Source: Woeseiaceae bacterium
GTDB taxonomy: Bacteria > Pseudomonadota > Gammaproteobacteria > Steroidobacterales > Woeseiaceae
Reading direction: 5' to 3'
DNA: 64,000 bases
NCBI GenBank assembly: GCA_021773035.1
Contig: JAJFKU010000052.1
Location: 196,040-260,039 of the forward strand
The notes under the pieces are model-generated. The model was not told the origin of the DNA, ran no database searches, and saw only the letters and a program-made list of their open reading frames with translations. Positions 10,008 to 18,556 of the stretch are shown piece by piece. A program made the position numbers and the translations under genes. Position 1 is the stretch's first letter. Each line of letters begins with the position of its first letter.

Positions 10008-10782
10008 GCTCGCGCAACTTCAGGAATACGCAGCGCGGATCGGGGTCATTGCCTATATCCGGAAACTCTTGCGCGAGCTTTGCAAGCAGCGACGGACTCT
10101 GCAGGCGGAAAAACGTGTTGATCTCCCTTTCCTGCCGAAGTGTCGTGACGAGCGCATCGCTGGGGTCCTGGTTTTCACATCGTTGCAGCAGTGCTGCGGC
10201 GGCCGCATTATCGGGTTCACGGTCCAGCGTGAAAGCAAGATTGTTGAGCAGGTAGTCATGCCCGGGGTAGACCAGCGTATTGTCGTCGAGTTTCTCGAGC
10301 TGTTGCTCGAAAGTAGCGAACAGTTCGTCCGGATGTCCGCCGTTGTGACAATTACCGGCACCCGCATTGAACATCGTATCGCCACTGAACAACCCGGGCT
10401 GGTCGGTTTTTGACAGCAGGCAGATGTGACTCATCGTATGGCCGGGTGTGTCGAGGCATTCAAGGTCGACAGTCTTTCCGACTGTGATGACATCGCCGGC
10501 AGCTACACCGCGGTCCATATTCGGGATTCTGTTGGCGGCATTGTGATGGGCGATCACTTTCGCTCCCGTTGCCTTGACCATCCCCTTGTTTCCGCCAATA
10601 TGGTCGGCGTGTTCATGGGTGTTCAGGATCTGGGTGATGGTCCAGCCCCGTTTTTTGGCAACGGCGAGGCACTTGTTGTAGTCGAGTGGGTCGATGGCCA
10701 GCGCATCGCCAGTTTGCGGGCAGCCAATCAGGTAATTGAAGTTGCGGTAAGCATTGGCGGTCCAGATCTGCTCAACGATCAT
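9991..10782 (-). CDS. gloB: Hydroxyacylglutathione hydrolase (glyoxalase II)
   Basis: Metallo-beta-lactamase-fold hydrolase of 263 residues that converts S-D-lactoylglutathione to D-lactate and glutathione. Metal ligands are visible as THEHADHIGG, the His of DTPGHTMSH, SGDTMF and PGHDYLLNN. The C-terminal substrate domain ends FLKLRELRNSW, a typical GloB ending. Length matches the family. Its start overlaps the end of the amidohydrolase gene by four bases (ATGA), so both may be on one transcript. Confidence 0.94.
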   Translation of the reverse strand: MIVEQIWTANAYRNFNYLIGCPQTGDALAIDPLDYNKCLAVAKKRGWTITQILNTHEHADHIGGNKGMVKATGAKVIAHHNAANRIPNMDRGVAAGDVITVGKTVDLECLDTPGHTMSHICLLSKTDQPGLFSGDTMFNAGAGNCHNGGHPDELFATFEQQLEKLDDNTLVYPGHDYLLNNLAFTLDREPDNAAAAALLQRCENQDPSDALVTTLRQEREINTFFRLQSPSLLAKLAQEFPDIGNDPDPRCVFLKLRELRNSW

Positions 10783-12446
10783 TCACCCTCTCCCATCTCG
10801 TAGACCATCTGACCGCCGACCCAGGTCTGCAATACTCTGATATCGTCAATTTCGGACTCCGGGATTTCGAAGTAATCGCGATCGACGACAATAAAGTCGG
10901 CCCATTTGCCCGGCTCAAGACTGCCGAGACGGTCTTCCTGTCTTGCTGCATAGGCCGCCGCGAGAGTAAACGAGTGCAGTGCCTCGCTCCGCGTTAGCGA
11001 CTGATCGGGGTACCAGCCGCCTTCCGGCTCACCATCTCTTCCCCTGCGGGTGACCGCGGCATAGAGGCCGTGAAACGGGTTGGAGTACTCAACCGGAAAG
11101 TCGGAGCCATTGGCCAGTATCGCTCCTGAGTCCAGCAGCCGGCGCCAGGCGTAGGCGCCGAGAATACGCTCGGGTCCGACGCGATCCTCAGCCATGTTCT
11201 TGTCGCTGGTGGCATGGGTTGCCTGCATTGACGCGATAACGCCGAGTTCTGAAAACCGCGGAATATCCTGCAACGAAATGATCTGTGCATGCTCAACGCG
11301 ATTTCTGAGTGGCGAGGGCTTGCCCCCCTGAACGGTCTCGAACGCGTTCAGTACCTGCCGGTTACCATGGTCGCCGATGGCATGGACACCGACCTGGAAT
11401 CCCATGCTGTTGGCTTTATTAACCTGCGCGTCAAGTTCCTGCTGTGTCCAGAACGGCAAGCCGCGATTCTCGGCATCGTCGCTATAGGGTTCGAGCATGG
11501 CTGCGCCGCGGCTGCCCAGTGCGCCATCGGCGTATATCTTGACGGCGGCGATCTCGAGTCGATCGTTGCCGTATCGTCTGATCGGTTTGCCGATGGCGTC
11601 CAGAACCTCGCCGGCGCCGCCGATCATGGCATAAATACGCAAATCCAGCTCGTCGTTGTCGGCCATCGACAAGTAGATTTCGGCGTTTACGAGGTCGATA
11701 CCGGCATCGTGCACGCTGGTGATACCTTCGGCAATCAATGCTTCTATCGCCGAGTGGATGGTGCTGCGGAACTCTCTTTTGTCCGGCGCGGGAACGATGG
11801 CGCCGATCATGCTCATCGCCCTATCGATCAGTACACCGGTGGCGTGGCCGTTTTCATCCCGGACGATTTTTCCGCCGACAGGGTCCGCGGTGTTGTCATC
11901 AATGCCCGCAAGCCTGAGCGCGGCAGAGTTGGCCCAGCCGGCGTGGCCGTCGATGCGCCGCAACCAGACAGGCCGGTCACCGACGACCGCGTCGATATGG
12001 GCGGCGTTCGGAAACTCCTGCACCGGCCACAGGACCTGGTTCCAGCCGCGCCCGAGCAGCCATCGCGAGTGTGGCTTCGACGCGGCATACGTAGCAATTC
12101 GTGAAATCGCATCCTCGACACTTGGGCTACCCGTCAGGTCGAGGTTTGCCTTGAGCAGACCCAGTCCGTAGACATGGGCATGCGCGTCGGTAAGGCCGGG
12201 CAGCACCGTTTTACCTTCGCCATCCAGACGCGTGGCTTCAGGATAGGCGGTGAGCAGCGCGCTATCGCCCGTAGCGACCACCCGACCGGCGTCGTTGAAG
12301 ACCAGTACCGTGAATGCAGCGAGTCCGTCGTCGCTCGATGTGTAGCCTCTGATATCGTGCAGCACGCTGTTGTCGGCGCCGGCAACACAGGAGCCCAACA
12401 GGACGGCGAGAGCGAGGGCGGGGGAGGCGTATTTTTTTGTTAGCAT
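10779..12446 (-). CDS. YtcJ-like metal-dependent amidohydrolase, lipoprotein
   Basis: Amidohydrolase of 555 residues related to the YtcJ/NfdA-like (amidohydrolase family 3) group. The N-terminus is a lipoprotein signal: basic MLTKKY, hydrophobic core and LGSC lipobox with Cys20. Metal motifs: HxH in DAHAHVYG, then HDAG, GVHAIGDHG and NGSDFPV. Family members hydrolyse amide or formamide bonds; the substrate cannot be read from sequence. It lies divergently from the FAH-family gene across a 46-bp gap that must hold both promoters. Confidence 0.88.
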   Translation of the reverse strand: MLTKKYASPALALAVLLGSCVAGADNSVLHDIRGYTSSDDGLAAFTVLVFNDAGRVVATGDSALLTAYPEATRLDGEGKTVLPGLTDAHAHVYGLGLLKANLDLTGSPSVEDAISRIATYAASKPHSRWLLGRGWNQVLWPVQEFPNAAHIDAVVGDRPVWLRRIDGHAGWANSAALRLAGIDDNTADPVGGKIVRDENGHATGVLIDRAMSMIGAIVPAPDKREFRSTIHSAIEALIAEGITSVHDAGIDLVNAEIYLSMADNDELDLRIYAMIGGAGEVLDAIGKPIRRYGNDRLEIAAVKIYADGALGSRGAAMLEPYSDDAENRGLPFWTQQELDAQVNKANSMGFQVGVHAIGDHGNRQVLNAFETVQGGKPSPLRNRVEHAQIISLQDIPRFSELGVIASMQATHATSDKNMAEDRVGPERILGAYAWRRLLDSGAILANGSDFPVEYSNPFHGLYAAVTRRGRDGEPEGGWYPDQSLTRSEALHSFTLAAAYAARQEDRLGSLEPGKWADFIVVDRDYFEIPESEIDDIRVLQTWVGGQMVYEMGEGE

Positions 12447-12492
12447 CCGAGAACTTTATCATGTGCTGCGCAGACTGAAAGCGGGGACGAAA

Positions 12493-13335
12493 ATGAAACT
12501 AGCGAGCTTCATGGCCGACGGGCGGGATACCTATGGGTTGTTGAAAGGTGATGTGTTGTATGAACCCGGAGCCGGCTTTCGAACCCGGTTCCCGGACCTT
12601 CGTGCCGCCATCGGCGCCGGCGTGTTGCATGAGCTGAAGACGGACGACAGCGCGGTGGCGCACGCGGTATCGTCCGTGCAGTTCTTGCCGCCGGTCCCGG
12701 CGCCCGACAAAATTCTCTGTGTTGGGGTCAACTACCGCCCGCATATTGAAGAGATGGGCCGCGAAGTACCCGAAAAACCGGTTGTCTTCGTTCGCTTCCC
12801 CGGTAGCCAGGTGGGCCACGACCAGGCCATCCTCCGACCGCAGGTCTCCGAACAGCTCGATTTCGAGGGGGAACTGGCCGTCGTCATCGGTAAACGGGCA
12901 CGGCATGTCACGCGCGCGACGGCCTATGATTACGTTGCCGGCTATTGCTGTTTCATGGACGGTTCGGTGCGCGACTGGCAAAACCACACCGTGCAGTTCA
13001 CTCCGGGCAAGAACTTCGACAGCAGTGGATCGATGGGGCCGTGGCTGGTGTCGCGCGATGAGGTGCACGACCCTGCGGCGCTGATCCTGACCACGCGCGT
13101 AAACGGCAAACTTATGCAGGAGGGGCGGCTTGCGGACCTGCTGTTCGATATACCGGCGTTGCTTGAATATTGCTCGACCTTCTGCGAATTGTTGCCCGGC
13201 GACGTTATTGCGACGGGGACGCCCGGCGGTGTCGGCGCAGCCCGCTCTCCGGCCGTGTGGCTTTGTGACGGCGATTTAGTCGAAGTAGCTATACCCGGAG
13301 TCGGCCTGCTCAGAAACCCCGTTAGCGACGAATAG
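12493..13335 (+). CDS. Fumarylacetoacetate hydrolase family protein
   Basis: FAH-superfamily enzyme of 280 residues. The chosen ATG gives MKLASFMADGRDTYG; longer versions run into the divergent gene. The core motif LDFEGELAVVIGKRA supplies the metal-binding Glu residues, followed by GYCCFMDGSVRDWQ, KNFDSSGSMGPW and GDVIATGTPGGVG. Members cleave C-C bonds or decarboxylate/hydrate diketo acids in aromatic and sugar catabolism. The substrate is unknown and there is no pathway context: the next gene starts 381 bp downstream behind a terminator. Confidence 0.9.
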   Translation: MKLASFMADGRDTYGLLKGDVLYEPGAGFRTRFPDLRAAIGAGVLHELKTDDSAVAHAVSSVQFLPPVPAPDKILCVGVNYRPHIEEMGREVPEKPVVFVRFPGSQVGHDQAILRPQVSEQLDFEGELAVVIGKRARHVTRATAYDYVAGYCCFMDGSVRDWQNHTVQFTPGKNFDSSGSMGPWLVSRDEVHDPAALILTTRVNGKLMQEGRLADLLFDIPALLEYCSTFCELLPGDVIATGTPGGVGAARSPAVWLCDGDLVEVAIPGVGLLRNPVSDE

Positions 13336-13449
13336 ATACTTTCGCGGCCTTAGGCGTTTGATTTTGCAGGTAAAGCGTGCTGCTTCCCAGATGTGGTGTT
13401 TTCGCAACGAAAGTGGTTTAAAAGCAGTCGATTTAGCCAAAGCTGCTAT

Positions 13450-13605
13450 AAAGGATTGACAAACTGCGAGTTTTCTGCGAATTTCCATCTCAGCAGGCGT
13501 AGTCTTTCAGCAACAACTGGACTGCACCGAAGGACGCAAGACACCTTCAGGTACGACTTGGCGGGGGACTCAGGGGGCCAGGACCACGTGCTAACGTAGG
13601 TTTGG
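13450..13605 (+). ncRNA. Candidate small RNA or leader upstream of the symporter operon
   Basis: The 381-bp space after the FAH gene has no credible ORF but ends in a strong terminator. Before it, GGA triplets recur in contexts such as CTGGAC, GAAGGACG, GGGGGACT and CAGGACC, and short stems are possible (GAAGG with CCTTC; CTTGGC with GCCAGG). TTGACA at 13456-13461 could be a -35 box, although no good -10 follows. Repeated GGA motifs are typical of CsrA/RsmA-sequestering RNAs, but a leader attenuator for the downstream symporter is equally possible. Boundaries are guesses. Confidence 0.35.
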
Positions 13606-13638
13606 AAAAAGCGATTTCGAGAGAAATCGCTTTTTTTT
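13606..13638 (+). terminator. Rho-independent terminator
   Basis: Perfect 13-bp stem (AAAAAGCGATTTC with GAAATCGCTTTTT) around a GAGA tetraloop, running into a T-tract. It lies 78 bp before the DUF4212 start and 270 bp after the FAH stop. It therefore ends a short transcript from the intergenic region rather than obviously serving the FAH gene. Confidence 0.9.
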
Positions 13639-13716
13639 GCCCGCGTTTTTTGTCGCGTTGAGATCATCGTTCCGACCCTGCTACATTGTGCCACCCTAAT
13701 CGAAGCGGCAGAAACC

Positions 13717-13974
13717 ATGAATAAGGACAAACGCCTTGCCTACTGGCGCGCCAACCTGCGGCTCGTCGGCATATGTCTCGTCATCTGGTTCGTCTGCTCA
13801 TACGGTTTCGGTGTGTTGCTGGTCGAGCAGCTCAACGCGATTCGCATCGGCGGCTTCAAACTCGGCTTCTGGTTCGCGCAGCAGGGTTCGATCTATATTT
13901 TCGTGGCGCTGATCTTCTTCTATGCCTGGCGCATGAATCGTATCGACCGCGAGCATGACGTACATGAAGACTGA
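13717..13974 (+). CDS. DUF4212 small symporter subunit
   Basis: Protein of 85 residues with two hydrophobic segments (about residues 18-38 and 50-70), matching the DUF4212 family (sodium/substrate symporter small subunit). The family is almost always encoded directly before a VC_2705-type sodium:solute symporter, as here with a 9-bp gap. It is thought to be an accessory subunit. Mature N-terminus is cytoplasmic by charge (KDKRLAYWR). Confidence 0.88.
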   Translation: MNKDKRLAYWRANLRLVGICLVIWFVCSYGFGVLLVEQLNAIRIGGFKLGFWFAQQGSIYIFVALIFFYAWRMNRIDREHDVHED

Positions 13975-13983
13975 GGCAGCGTC

Positions 13984-15750
13984 ATGAGTCTGCAGCTGTT
14001 GACATACACCGTCGTTGGCCTGAGCTTCCTGCTGTATATAGGCATCGCGATCTGGTCGCGGGCGCATAGCACCGGCGACTTCTACATCGCCGGCAAGGGC
14101 GTTTCCCCGCTCGCCAACGGTATGGCAACCGCCGCCGACTGGATGAGTGCCGCTTCATTCATCTCGATGGCCGGCATAATTGCCTTCAGTGGCTACGATG
14201 GATCGGTTTACCTGATGGGCTGGACCGGTGGTTATGTACTGCTCGCTTTGTTGCTGGCGCCGTATCTTCGGAAATTCGGCAAGTTCACGGTTCCCGAATT
14301 CATCGCCGAGCGTTACTACTCAAAGACCGCCCGCATCGTTGCGGTCATATGCCTGATCTTCATTTCCTTTACTTACGTCGCCGGACAGATGCGTGGTGTC
14401 GGCATCGTGTTCTCCCGCTTTCTCGAAGTGGAAATCGCCGAGGGCCTGTTGATCGGTATGGGCATCGTTTTTATCTACGCCGTGCTGGGCGGTATGAAAG
14501 GCATTACCTACACACAGGTGGCACAGTACTGTGTACTGATATTCGCCTACACGGTGCCGGCGGTTTTCATCGCGATCCAGATTACCGGTAATCCGATACC
14601 ACAGCTTGCATTCGGTGGCGAAATAGCAGGCTCCGGCACCGCGCTGCTGGATAAACTTGATGACATTGTGACGTCGCTGGGTTTTAACCAATACACGTCG
14701 GGTACCAAGAGCCGTATCGATGTGTTCTGCATTACGATGGCACTAATGGTCGGTACCGCCGGCCTGCCGCATGTCATCGTGCGCTTCTTCACGGTGCCCA
14801 GAGTCCGTGATGCGCGCCTGTCCGCCGGATATGCACTGCTGTTCATCGCCGTTCTCTATACGACGGCACCGGCTGTTGGTTCCATGGCACGCTACAACCT
14901 GGCGAATACGATTCAGACCGGAGAAGTGGGTGCCGTCGACGGCAACCTGGTCTATGAAGAGCGCCCCGGCTGGTTTAATACCTGGGAGCAGACGGGTCTC
15001 GTCGCCTTCGACGACAAGAACGGCGACGGGCGCGTGCAGTACTACGACGACACGAACCCCGTGTTTGCGGAGAAGGCCGAAAAATACGGCTGGCAGGGTA
15101 ATGAGCTCAGGGTCGATCGAGACATCATGGTGCTCGCGAATCCGGAAATCGCGGGATTGCCGGAATGGGTGATTGCACTGGTAGCCGCGGGCGGCATTGC
15201 GGCAGCATTGTCGACTGCGGCGGGTTTATTACTGGTGATTTCCGCTGCCGTTTCCCACGATCTTATCAAAGGCATTTTTGTGCCCGGTATCTCGGATAAG
15301 AACGAGTTGCGGGCCGGGCGTATTGCGGCGGCGTTCGCAATACTCGTTGCCGGATATCTGGGCTTCGACCCGCCGGGATGGGTTGCCCAGGTTGTCGCAT
15401 TTGCATTCGGCCTTGCGGCGGCATCACTCTTCCCGGTGATACTGCTCGGAATTTTTTCCAAGCGCGTCAATCGTGAAGGCGCGATCGCCGGAATGCTGAC
15501 CGGCCTCATTTTCACCTATGCCTACATCGAATTCTTCAAGGGCCTGTTCCTGAAATGGGCGGGGGCACCGTGGGGTGAGAATGTGGCGGAGCACTGGTTG
15601 TTTGGCATCTCGCCGGAGGGCATCGGCGTTATCGGTATGTCGCTGAACTTCATCGTTGCAATATCGGTCAGTTACCTGACGAGCCCGCCGCCGGAGCGAA
15701 TTCAGCACATGGTTGAGGATATTCGTGTGCCGCGAAACATGGAGTCCTGA
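13984..15750 (+). CDS. Sodium:solute symporter, VC_2705/ActP-like
   Basis: SSS-family transporter of 588 residues with about 13 membrane segments. Family motifs: an early STGDFYIAGKG and ANGMATAADWMSAASF. Best known relatives carry acetate or other short carboxylates with sodium. A soluble insertion around residues 320-390 contains the EF-hand-like loop DKNGDGRVQYYD. It pairs with the small DUF4212 gene upstream; the CDF exporter follows two bases after the stop. Substrate is inferred only from the family. Confidence 0.9.
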   Translation: MSLQLLTYTVVGLSFLLYIGIAIWSRAHSTGDFYIAGKGVSPLANGMATAADWMSAASFISMAGIIAFSGYDGSVYLMGWTGGYVLLALLLAPYLRKFGKFTVPEFIAERYYSKTARIVAVICLIFISFTYVAGQMRGVGIVFSRFLEVEIAEGLLIGMGIVFIYAVLGGMKGITYTQVAQYCVLIFAYTVPAVFIAIQITGNPIPQLAFGGEIAGSGTALLDKLDDIVTSLGFNQYTSGTKSRIDVFCITMALMVGTAGLPHVIVRFFTVPRVRDARLSAGYALLFIAVLYTTAPAVGSMARYNLANTIQTGEVGAVDGNLVYEERPGWFNTWEQTGLVAFDDKNGDGRVQYYDDTNPVFAEKAEKYGWQGNELRVDRDIMVLANPEIAGLPEWVIALVAAGGIAAALSTAAGLLLVISAAVSHDLIKGIFVPGISDKNELRAGRIAAAFAILVAGYLGFDPPGWVAQVVAFAFGLAAASLFPVILLGIFSKRVNREGAIAGMLTGLIFTYAYIEFFKGLFLKWAGAPWGENVAEHWLFGISPEGIGVIGMSLNFIVAISVSYLTSPPPERIQHMVEDIRVPRNMES

Positions 15751-15752
15751 TC

Positions 15753-16661
15753 TTGGCCCACGATCATAATTATGACCACGGCCTGGAACACGTTGACGAA
15801 GGCGGTCAAAGCAATTTGAAGCGCGTCATGATTGCGCTCGTGTTGACGGGAAGCTTCATGATCGTCGAAGTTGTCGGCGGCGTTATTTCCGGATCGCTGG
15901 CGCTGCTGGCCGATGCCGGCCACATGCTGACGGACACGATGGCACTGGCACTCGCCGCGATGGCGTTTCATGTCAGTAAGCGGCCGCCCAGCGGTCAGCT
16001 CACCTTTGGCTACCAACGCTTCCAGATTCTCGCGGCGTTCGTCAACGGTCTCAGCCTGCTCGCCATCGTCGGGTGGATACTGTACGAGGCTGTAGACCGT
16101 TTTCTTCACCCCAATGAAGTTCTCGGCGCGACCATGCTGACGGTCGCTGTCGCAGGTCTGGTCGTGAACCTGATCTCGTTTACCGTCTTACACGGCGGCG
16201 ACCAGGAAAACCTGAATATTCGTGGCGCGGCGCTGCACGTTGCCGGAGACCTGCTGGGCTCGGTGGCGGCTATCGTTGCGGCATTGGTGATCATCTACAC
16301 CGGCTGGACGCTGATCGATCCGATCCTGTCTTTAGCCGTCGCTGCGCTGATCCTCAAGAGCGCCTGGTCGTTGGTGAAACGCAGCGCGCATATACTGCTC
16401 GAGGGTGCGCCGGAATGGCTGAATCTGACGGCCATGCAGGAGCGCATCGTTTCCAGCGTAGCGGGTGTGGGCGAAATCCACCATGTTCACATCTGGGGGC
16501 TGACGCCGCAGCAATTGATGCTGACCATGCATTTGTCACTCGCCTGCGATGTTGAGAATCAGTCGCAGGTTCTGCGTGATGTGAAGCGTTTTCTCAAAGA
16601 GGAATACGGTATCGGGCATGCGACGATTGAAGTGGATATCGATGGTTGTGCCGACGGTTAG
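15753..16661 (+). CDS. Cation diffusion facilitator (zinc/cobalt exporter)
   Basis: CDF transporter of 302 residues with a His-rich N-terminus (AHDHNYDHGLEH), about six membrane helices, the family metal-site motif LLADAGHMLTDTMALALA, a second-site HVAGDLLGS and a C-terminal cytoplasmic domain with HHVHIWGLTPQQ. It exports Zn(II), or Co/Cd, by proton antiport. The start is TTG two bases after the symporter stop. ATG alternatives lie well inside the first helix, so TTG is preferred. A Zn assignment is likely but not proven. Confidence 0.9.
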   Translation: MAHDHNYDHGLEHVDEGGQSNLKRVMIALVLTGSFMIVEVVGGVISGSLALLADAGHMLTDTMALALAAMAFHVSKRPPSGQLTFGYQRFQILAAFVNGLSLLAIVGWILYEAVDRFLHPNEVLGATMLTVAVAGLVVNLISFTVLHGGDQENLNIRGAALHVAGDLLGSVAAIVAALVIIYTGWTLIDPILSLAVAALILKSAWSLVKRSAHILLEGAPEWLNLTAMQERIVSSVAGVGEIHHVHIWGLTPQQLMLTMHLSLACDVENQSQVLRDVKRFLKEEYGIGHATIEVDIDGCADG

Positions 16662-16716
16662 CTAAGGGCGATACATGATGCAGCACCCGCGATGCTAAAG
16701 GCAGTCGCAATGCCCC

Positions 16717-16801
16717 GAGGATGCGGGTCGGGAGGTGTTCAATCGGATGGCTCCCTGCGGTCCGCTTTATTCCGACTGAACACCTCCCGACCCACATCCT
16801 C
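16717..16801. repeat. 85-bp hairpin element, copy H1
   Basis: Inverted repeat with 31-nt arms (16717-16747 and 16771-16801, two mismatches) around a 23-nt loop (16748-16770; core CTCCCTGCGGTCCGC). It lies between the convergent 3' ends of the CDF exporter and hpt. The loop is the exact reverse complement of the loop of H2. Confidence 0.9.
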
Positions 16802-16853
16802 TAGCTTGTCGGTGCGTTCACCGTTCGCGGAGCTGAAACGTCGCGATAGACTA

Positions 16854-16938
16854 GGCAGCGCCGGCCGATAAGTGTTTATAGGGAATAAAGCGGACCGCAG
16901 GGAGCCATCCCGATAAACACTTATCGGCCGGCGCTGCC
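16854..16938. repeat. 85-bp hairpin element, copy H2
   Basis: Inverted repeat with 31-nt arms (16854-16884 and 16908-16938, two mismatches) and a 23-nt loop (16885-16907). Arm and loop lengths equal those of H1. The loop plus three flanking bases on each side (29 nt) is the perfect reverse complement of the H1 core, while the arms match at only about 17 of 31 positions with both strands changed together. A 52-bp spacer separates it from H1. Confidence 0.9.
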
Positions 16939-16993
16939 GAGCAGATTGGCACGATACTCAAACGTAACGCTCACGAGACCAGTTTGATTACTA

Positions 16994-17530
16994 CTAGGTG
17001 TCGGTCGGTTTAACCACACCGATATAGGGCAGAGTACGATGTTGTTCGGCATAGTCGAGTCCGTAACCAACGACCCACTCATTGCCGATATCGAAGCCAA
17101 GGTAGTCAATGGTGACATCGACTTCGGCGCTCTCCGCTTTACGCACCAGTGCCGCTGTCTTGACCGACGCCGGTCGATGCGATTTGAGCATGCCGATCAG
17201 GTATTTAAGCGTATGACCGGTATCGACGATGTCTTCAACGATCAGCACGTGCTTGCCTTCGATATTGCCGCGCACATCCATGACGAGTCGTACGGCACCG
17301 CTGGAGACACTGCCACTGCCGTAACTGGAGACGGCGATAAACTCGATAGTGCGGGGAATCTTAAGTTGCCGTGACAGGTCGGCGAGGAAGATGAACGATC
17401 CTTTCAGGACGCCGATCATGACGAGATCGCCGCTGTCGTTGTAGTCGGTCGATATCTGCTGCGCCAGCTCCGCTACGCGCTTTCGAATATCGTCTTCGCT
17501 GATCAAAACTTCGGGGGTCAGGTTGCTCAC
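16994..17530 (-). CDS. hpt: Hypoxanthine-guanine phosphoribosyltransferase
   Basis: Purine salvage enzyme that converts hypoxanthine or guanine plus PRPP to IMP or GMP. 178 residues from the GTG giving VSNLTPEVLIS; the open frame extends upstream through the divergent kinase start, so this GTG is preferred. The PRPP-binding motif VLIVEDIVDTGHTL and the flexible-loop region SSYGSG are present, ending with GYGLDYAEQHRTLPYIG. Length is typical. Divergent from the deoxynucleoside kinase across 39 bp, forming a purine salvage pair. Confidence 0.92.
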   Translation of the reverse strand: MSNLTPEVLISEDDIRKRVAELAQQISTDYNDSGDLVMIGVLKGSFIFLADLSRQLKIPRTIEFIAVSSYGSGSVSSGAVRLVMDVRGNIEGKHVLIVEDIVDTGHTLKYLIGMLKSHRPASVKTAALVRKAESAEVDVTIDYLGFDIGNEWVVGYGLDYAEQHRTLPYIGVVKPTDT

Positions 17531-17569
17531 GCGCCAATAGTAGCAGGATTGCGGTATGGTACGACTGCA

Positions 17570-18205
17570 ATGAAAAAGACAATCGCTATCGCCGGTAACA
17601 TGGGTTCCGGAAAATCGACGCTCGTGGAATTTCTGCACCATAACTACGACGTTTCTCCGTTCTACGAACCGAATGACGAAAATCCCTACCTGGCCGATTT
17701 CTACGGCGACATGAAGCGCTGGGCGTTTCAGTCGCAGTTATATTTTCTCAGCAGCAAATTCCGGCTGCACCAGGAGCTGGACAGGCACAACGGCGTCGTC
17801 GCACTGGACCGCACGATCTTCGAAGACGCGGAAATCTTCGCGACAGCGTTGCACCAGATGCGCAAGATTTCGAAGCGGGACTGGGAGACCTACCAGGGTT
17901 TTTACCACGCGATTCTCGACGCCATCCGACCGCCGGATCTGATGATTTACCTGCGTTGTTCGATGCGAACGCTGCGACAGCGAATCAAGCTGCGCGGCCG
18001 CAGGATGGAGCAGGATATTCCGCTTTCCTATCTGAAGCGGCTGGACCGCAACTACGAGAACTGGATCGCCTCCTACGCCATGGGGGAGGTGCTGGTTCTC
18101 GAAACCGACCAACTCGACTACATCCACGACCTGGTGCATCGGCTCGACGTTATGGAAAGAATCGAGGCCGTCTTGCCGGATGAAATCGGCCGGCCAGGCT
18201 GCTAA
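17570..18205 (+). CDS. Deoxynucleoside kinase (deoxyadenosine/deoxyguanosine kinase family)
   Basis: Kinase of 211 residues that phosphorylates deoxynucleosides for dNTP salvage. P-loop GNMGSGKST at residues 8-16, the family motif LDRTIFEDAEIFA, and the lid arginines in KLRGRRMEQD. The ATG giving MKKTIAIAG is chosen over a TTG seven codons earlier because homologues begin directly before the P-loop strand. The neighbouring hpt supports a salvage role. dAdo or dGuo preference cannot be read. Confidence 0.9.
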   Translation: MKKTIAIAGNMGSGKSTLVEFLHHNYDVSPFYEPNDENPYLADFYGDMKRWAFQSQLYFLSSKFRLHQELDRHNGVVALDRTIFEDAEIFATALHQMRKISKRDWETYQGFYHAILDAIRPPDLMIYLRCSMRTLRQRIKLRGRRMEQDIPLSYLKRLDRNYENWIASYAMGEVLVLETDQLDYIHDLVHRLDVMERIEAVLPDEIGRPGC

Positions 18206-18249
18206 ATCGCGACCCTGTCACAGAATCCGTACAATTCCCTATTGCGTAT

Positions 18250-18268
18250 AGTAATGCGAATCATTATC
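18250..18268 (+). promoter_or_regulatory. Fur box upstream of feoAB
   Basis: The 19-mer at this position matches the classical Fur consensus at 15 of 19 bases by eye, with an intact right half AATCATTATC. It lies 36 bp before the feoA ATG and overlaps the probable promoter (TATAGT at 18247-18252). Iron repression of feoAB is the expected outcome. Confidence 0.85.
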
Positions 18269-18304
18269 ATTTAAGAACTGTACGCTACCTGTCCGGAAAA
18301 ACTA

Positions 18305-18556
18305 ATGGAAATAAACGCTTATACGCTAGCTACGCTGAAGAGAGGCGAAAAAGGCGTCATTAAGTCCGTTGATGCCAGCGACCCGCAGGTGCAGCGCCTC
18401 ATGGTGCTGGGACTGGTGGAGGGCGCTGAAATCGAGCACGCCAGCTCGGCGATAGGTGGCGATCCCATAGAGTTCCGCTTATTCGGCAGCGGTATTTCCC
18501 TGCGTCAGGAGCACGCCAAATTCTTCCAGGTCGCACCCATAGCGGCTGGTGGCTAA
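18305..18556 (+). CDS. feoA: Ferrous iron transport protein A
   Basis: SH3-like accessory protein of 83 residues for the FeoB iron transporter. The family pattern is GEKGVIKSV, then RLMVLGLVEGAEIEH, ending FRLFGSGISLRQEHAKFF. Cytoplasmic. It is preceded by the Fur box and overlaps the feoB start by eight bases, so the two are co-translated. No feoC is visible. Confidence 0.94.
   Translation: MEINAYTLATLKRGEKGVIKSVDASDPQVQRLMVLGLVEGAEIEHASSAIGGDPIEFRLFGSGISLRQEHAKFFQVAPIAAGG

Noticed and set aside
11289..12104. 271-codon plus-strand frame
   Set aside because: Antisense to the amidohydrolase lipoprotein, which has intact metal motifs.
16717..16938. Integron attC sites or REPIN elements as explanation of the hairpins
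   Set aside because: No integrase, gene cassettes or attC R/L core sites are visible, and REPINs conserve the stem rather than the loop. Simple terminators would not need a conserved 23-nt loop, and no T-tract follows.
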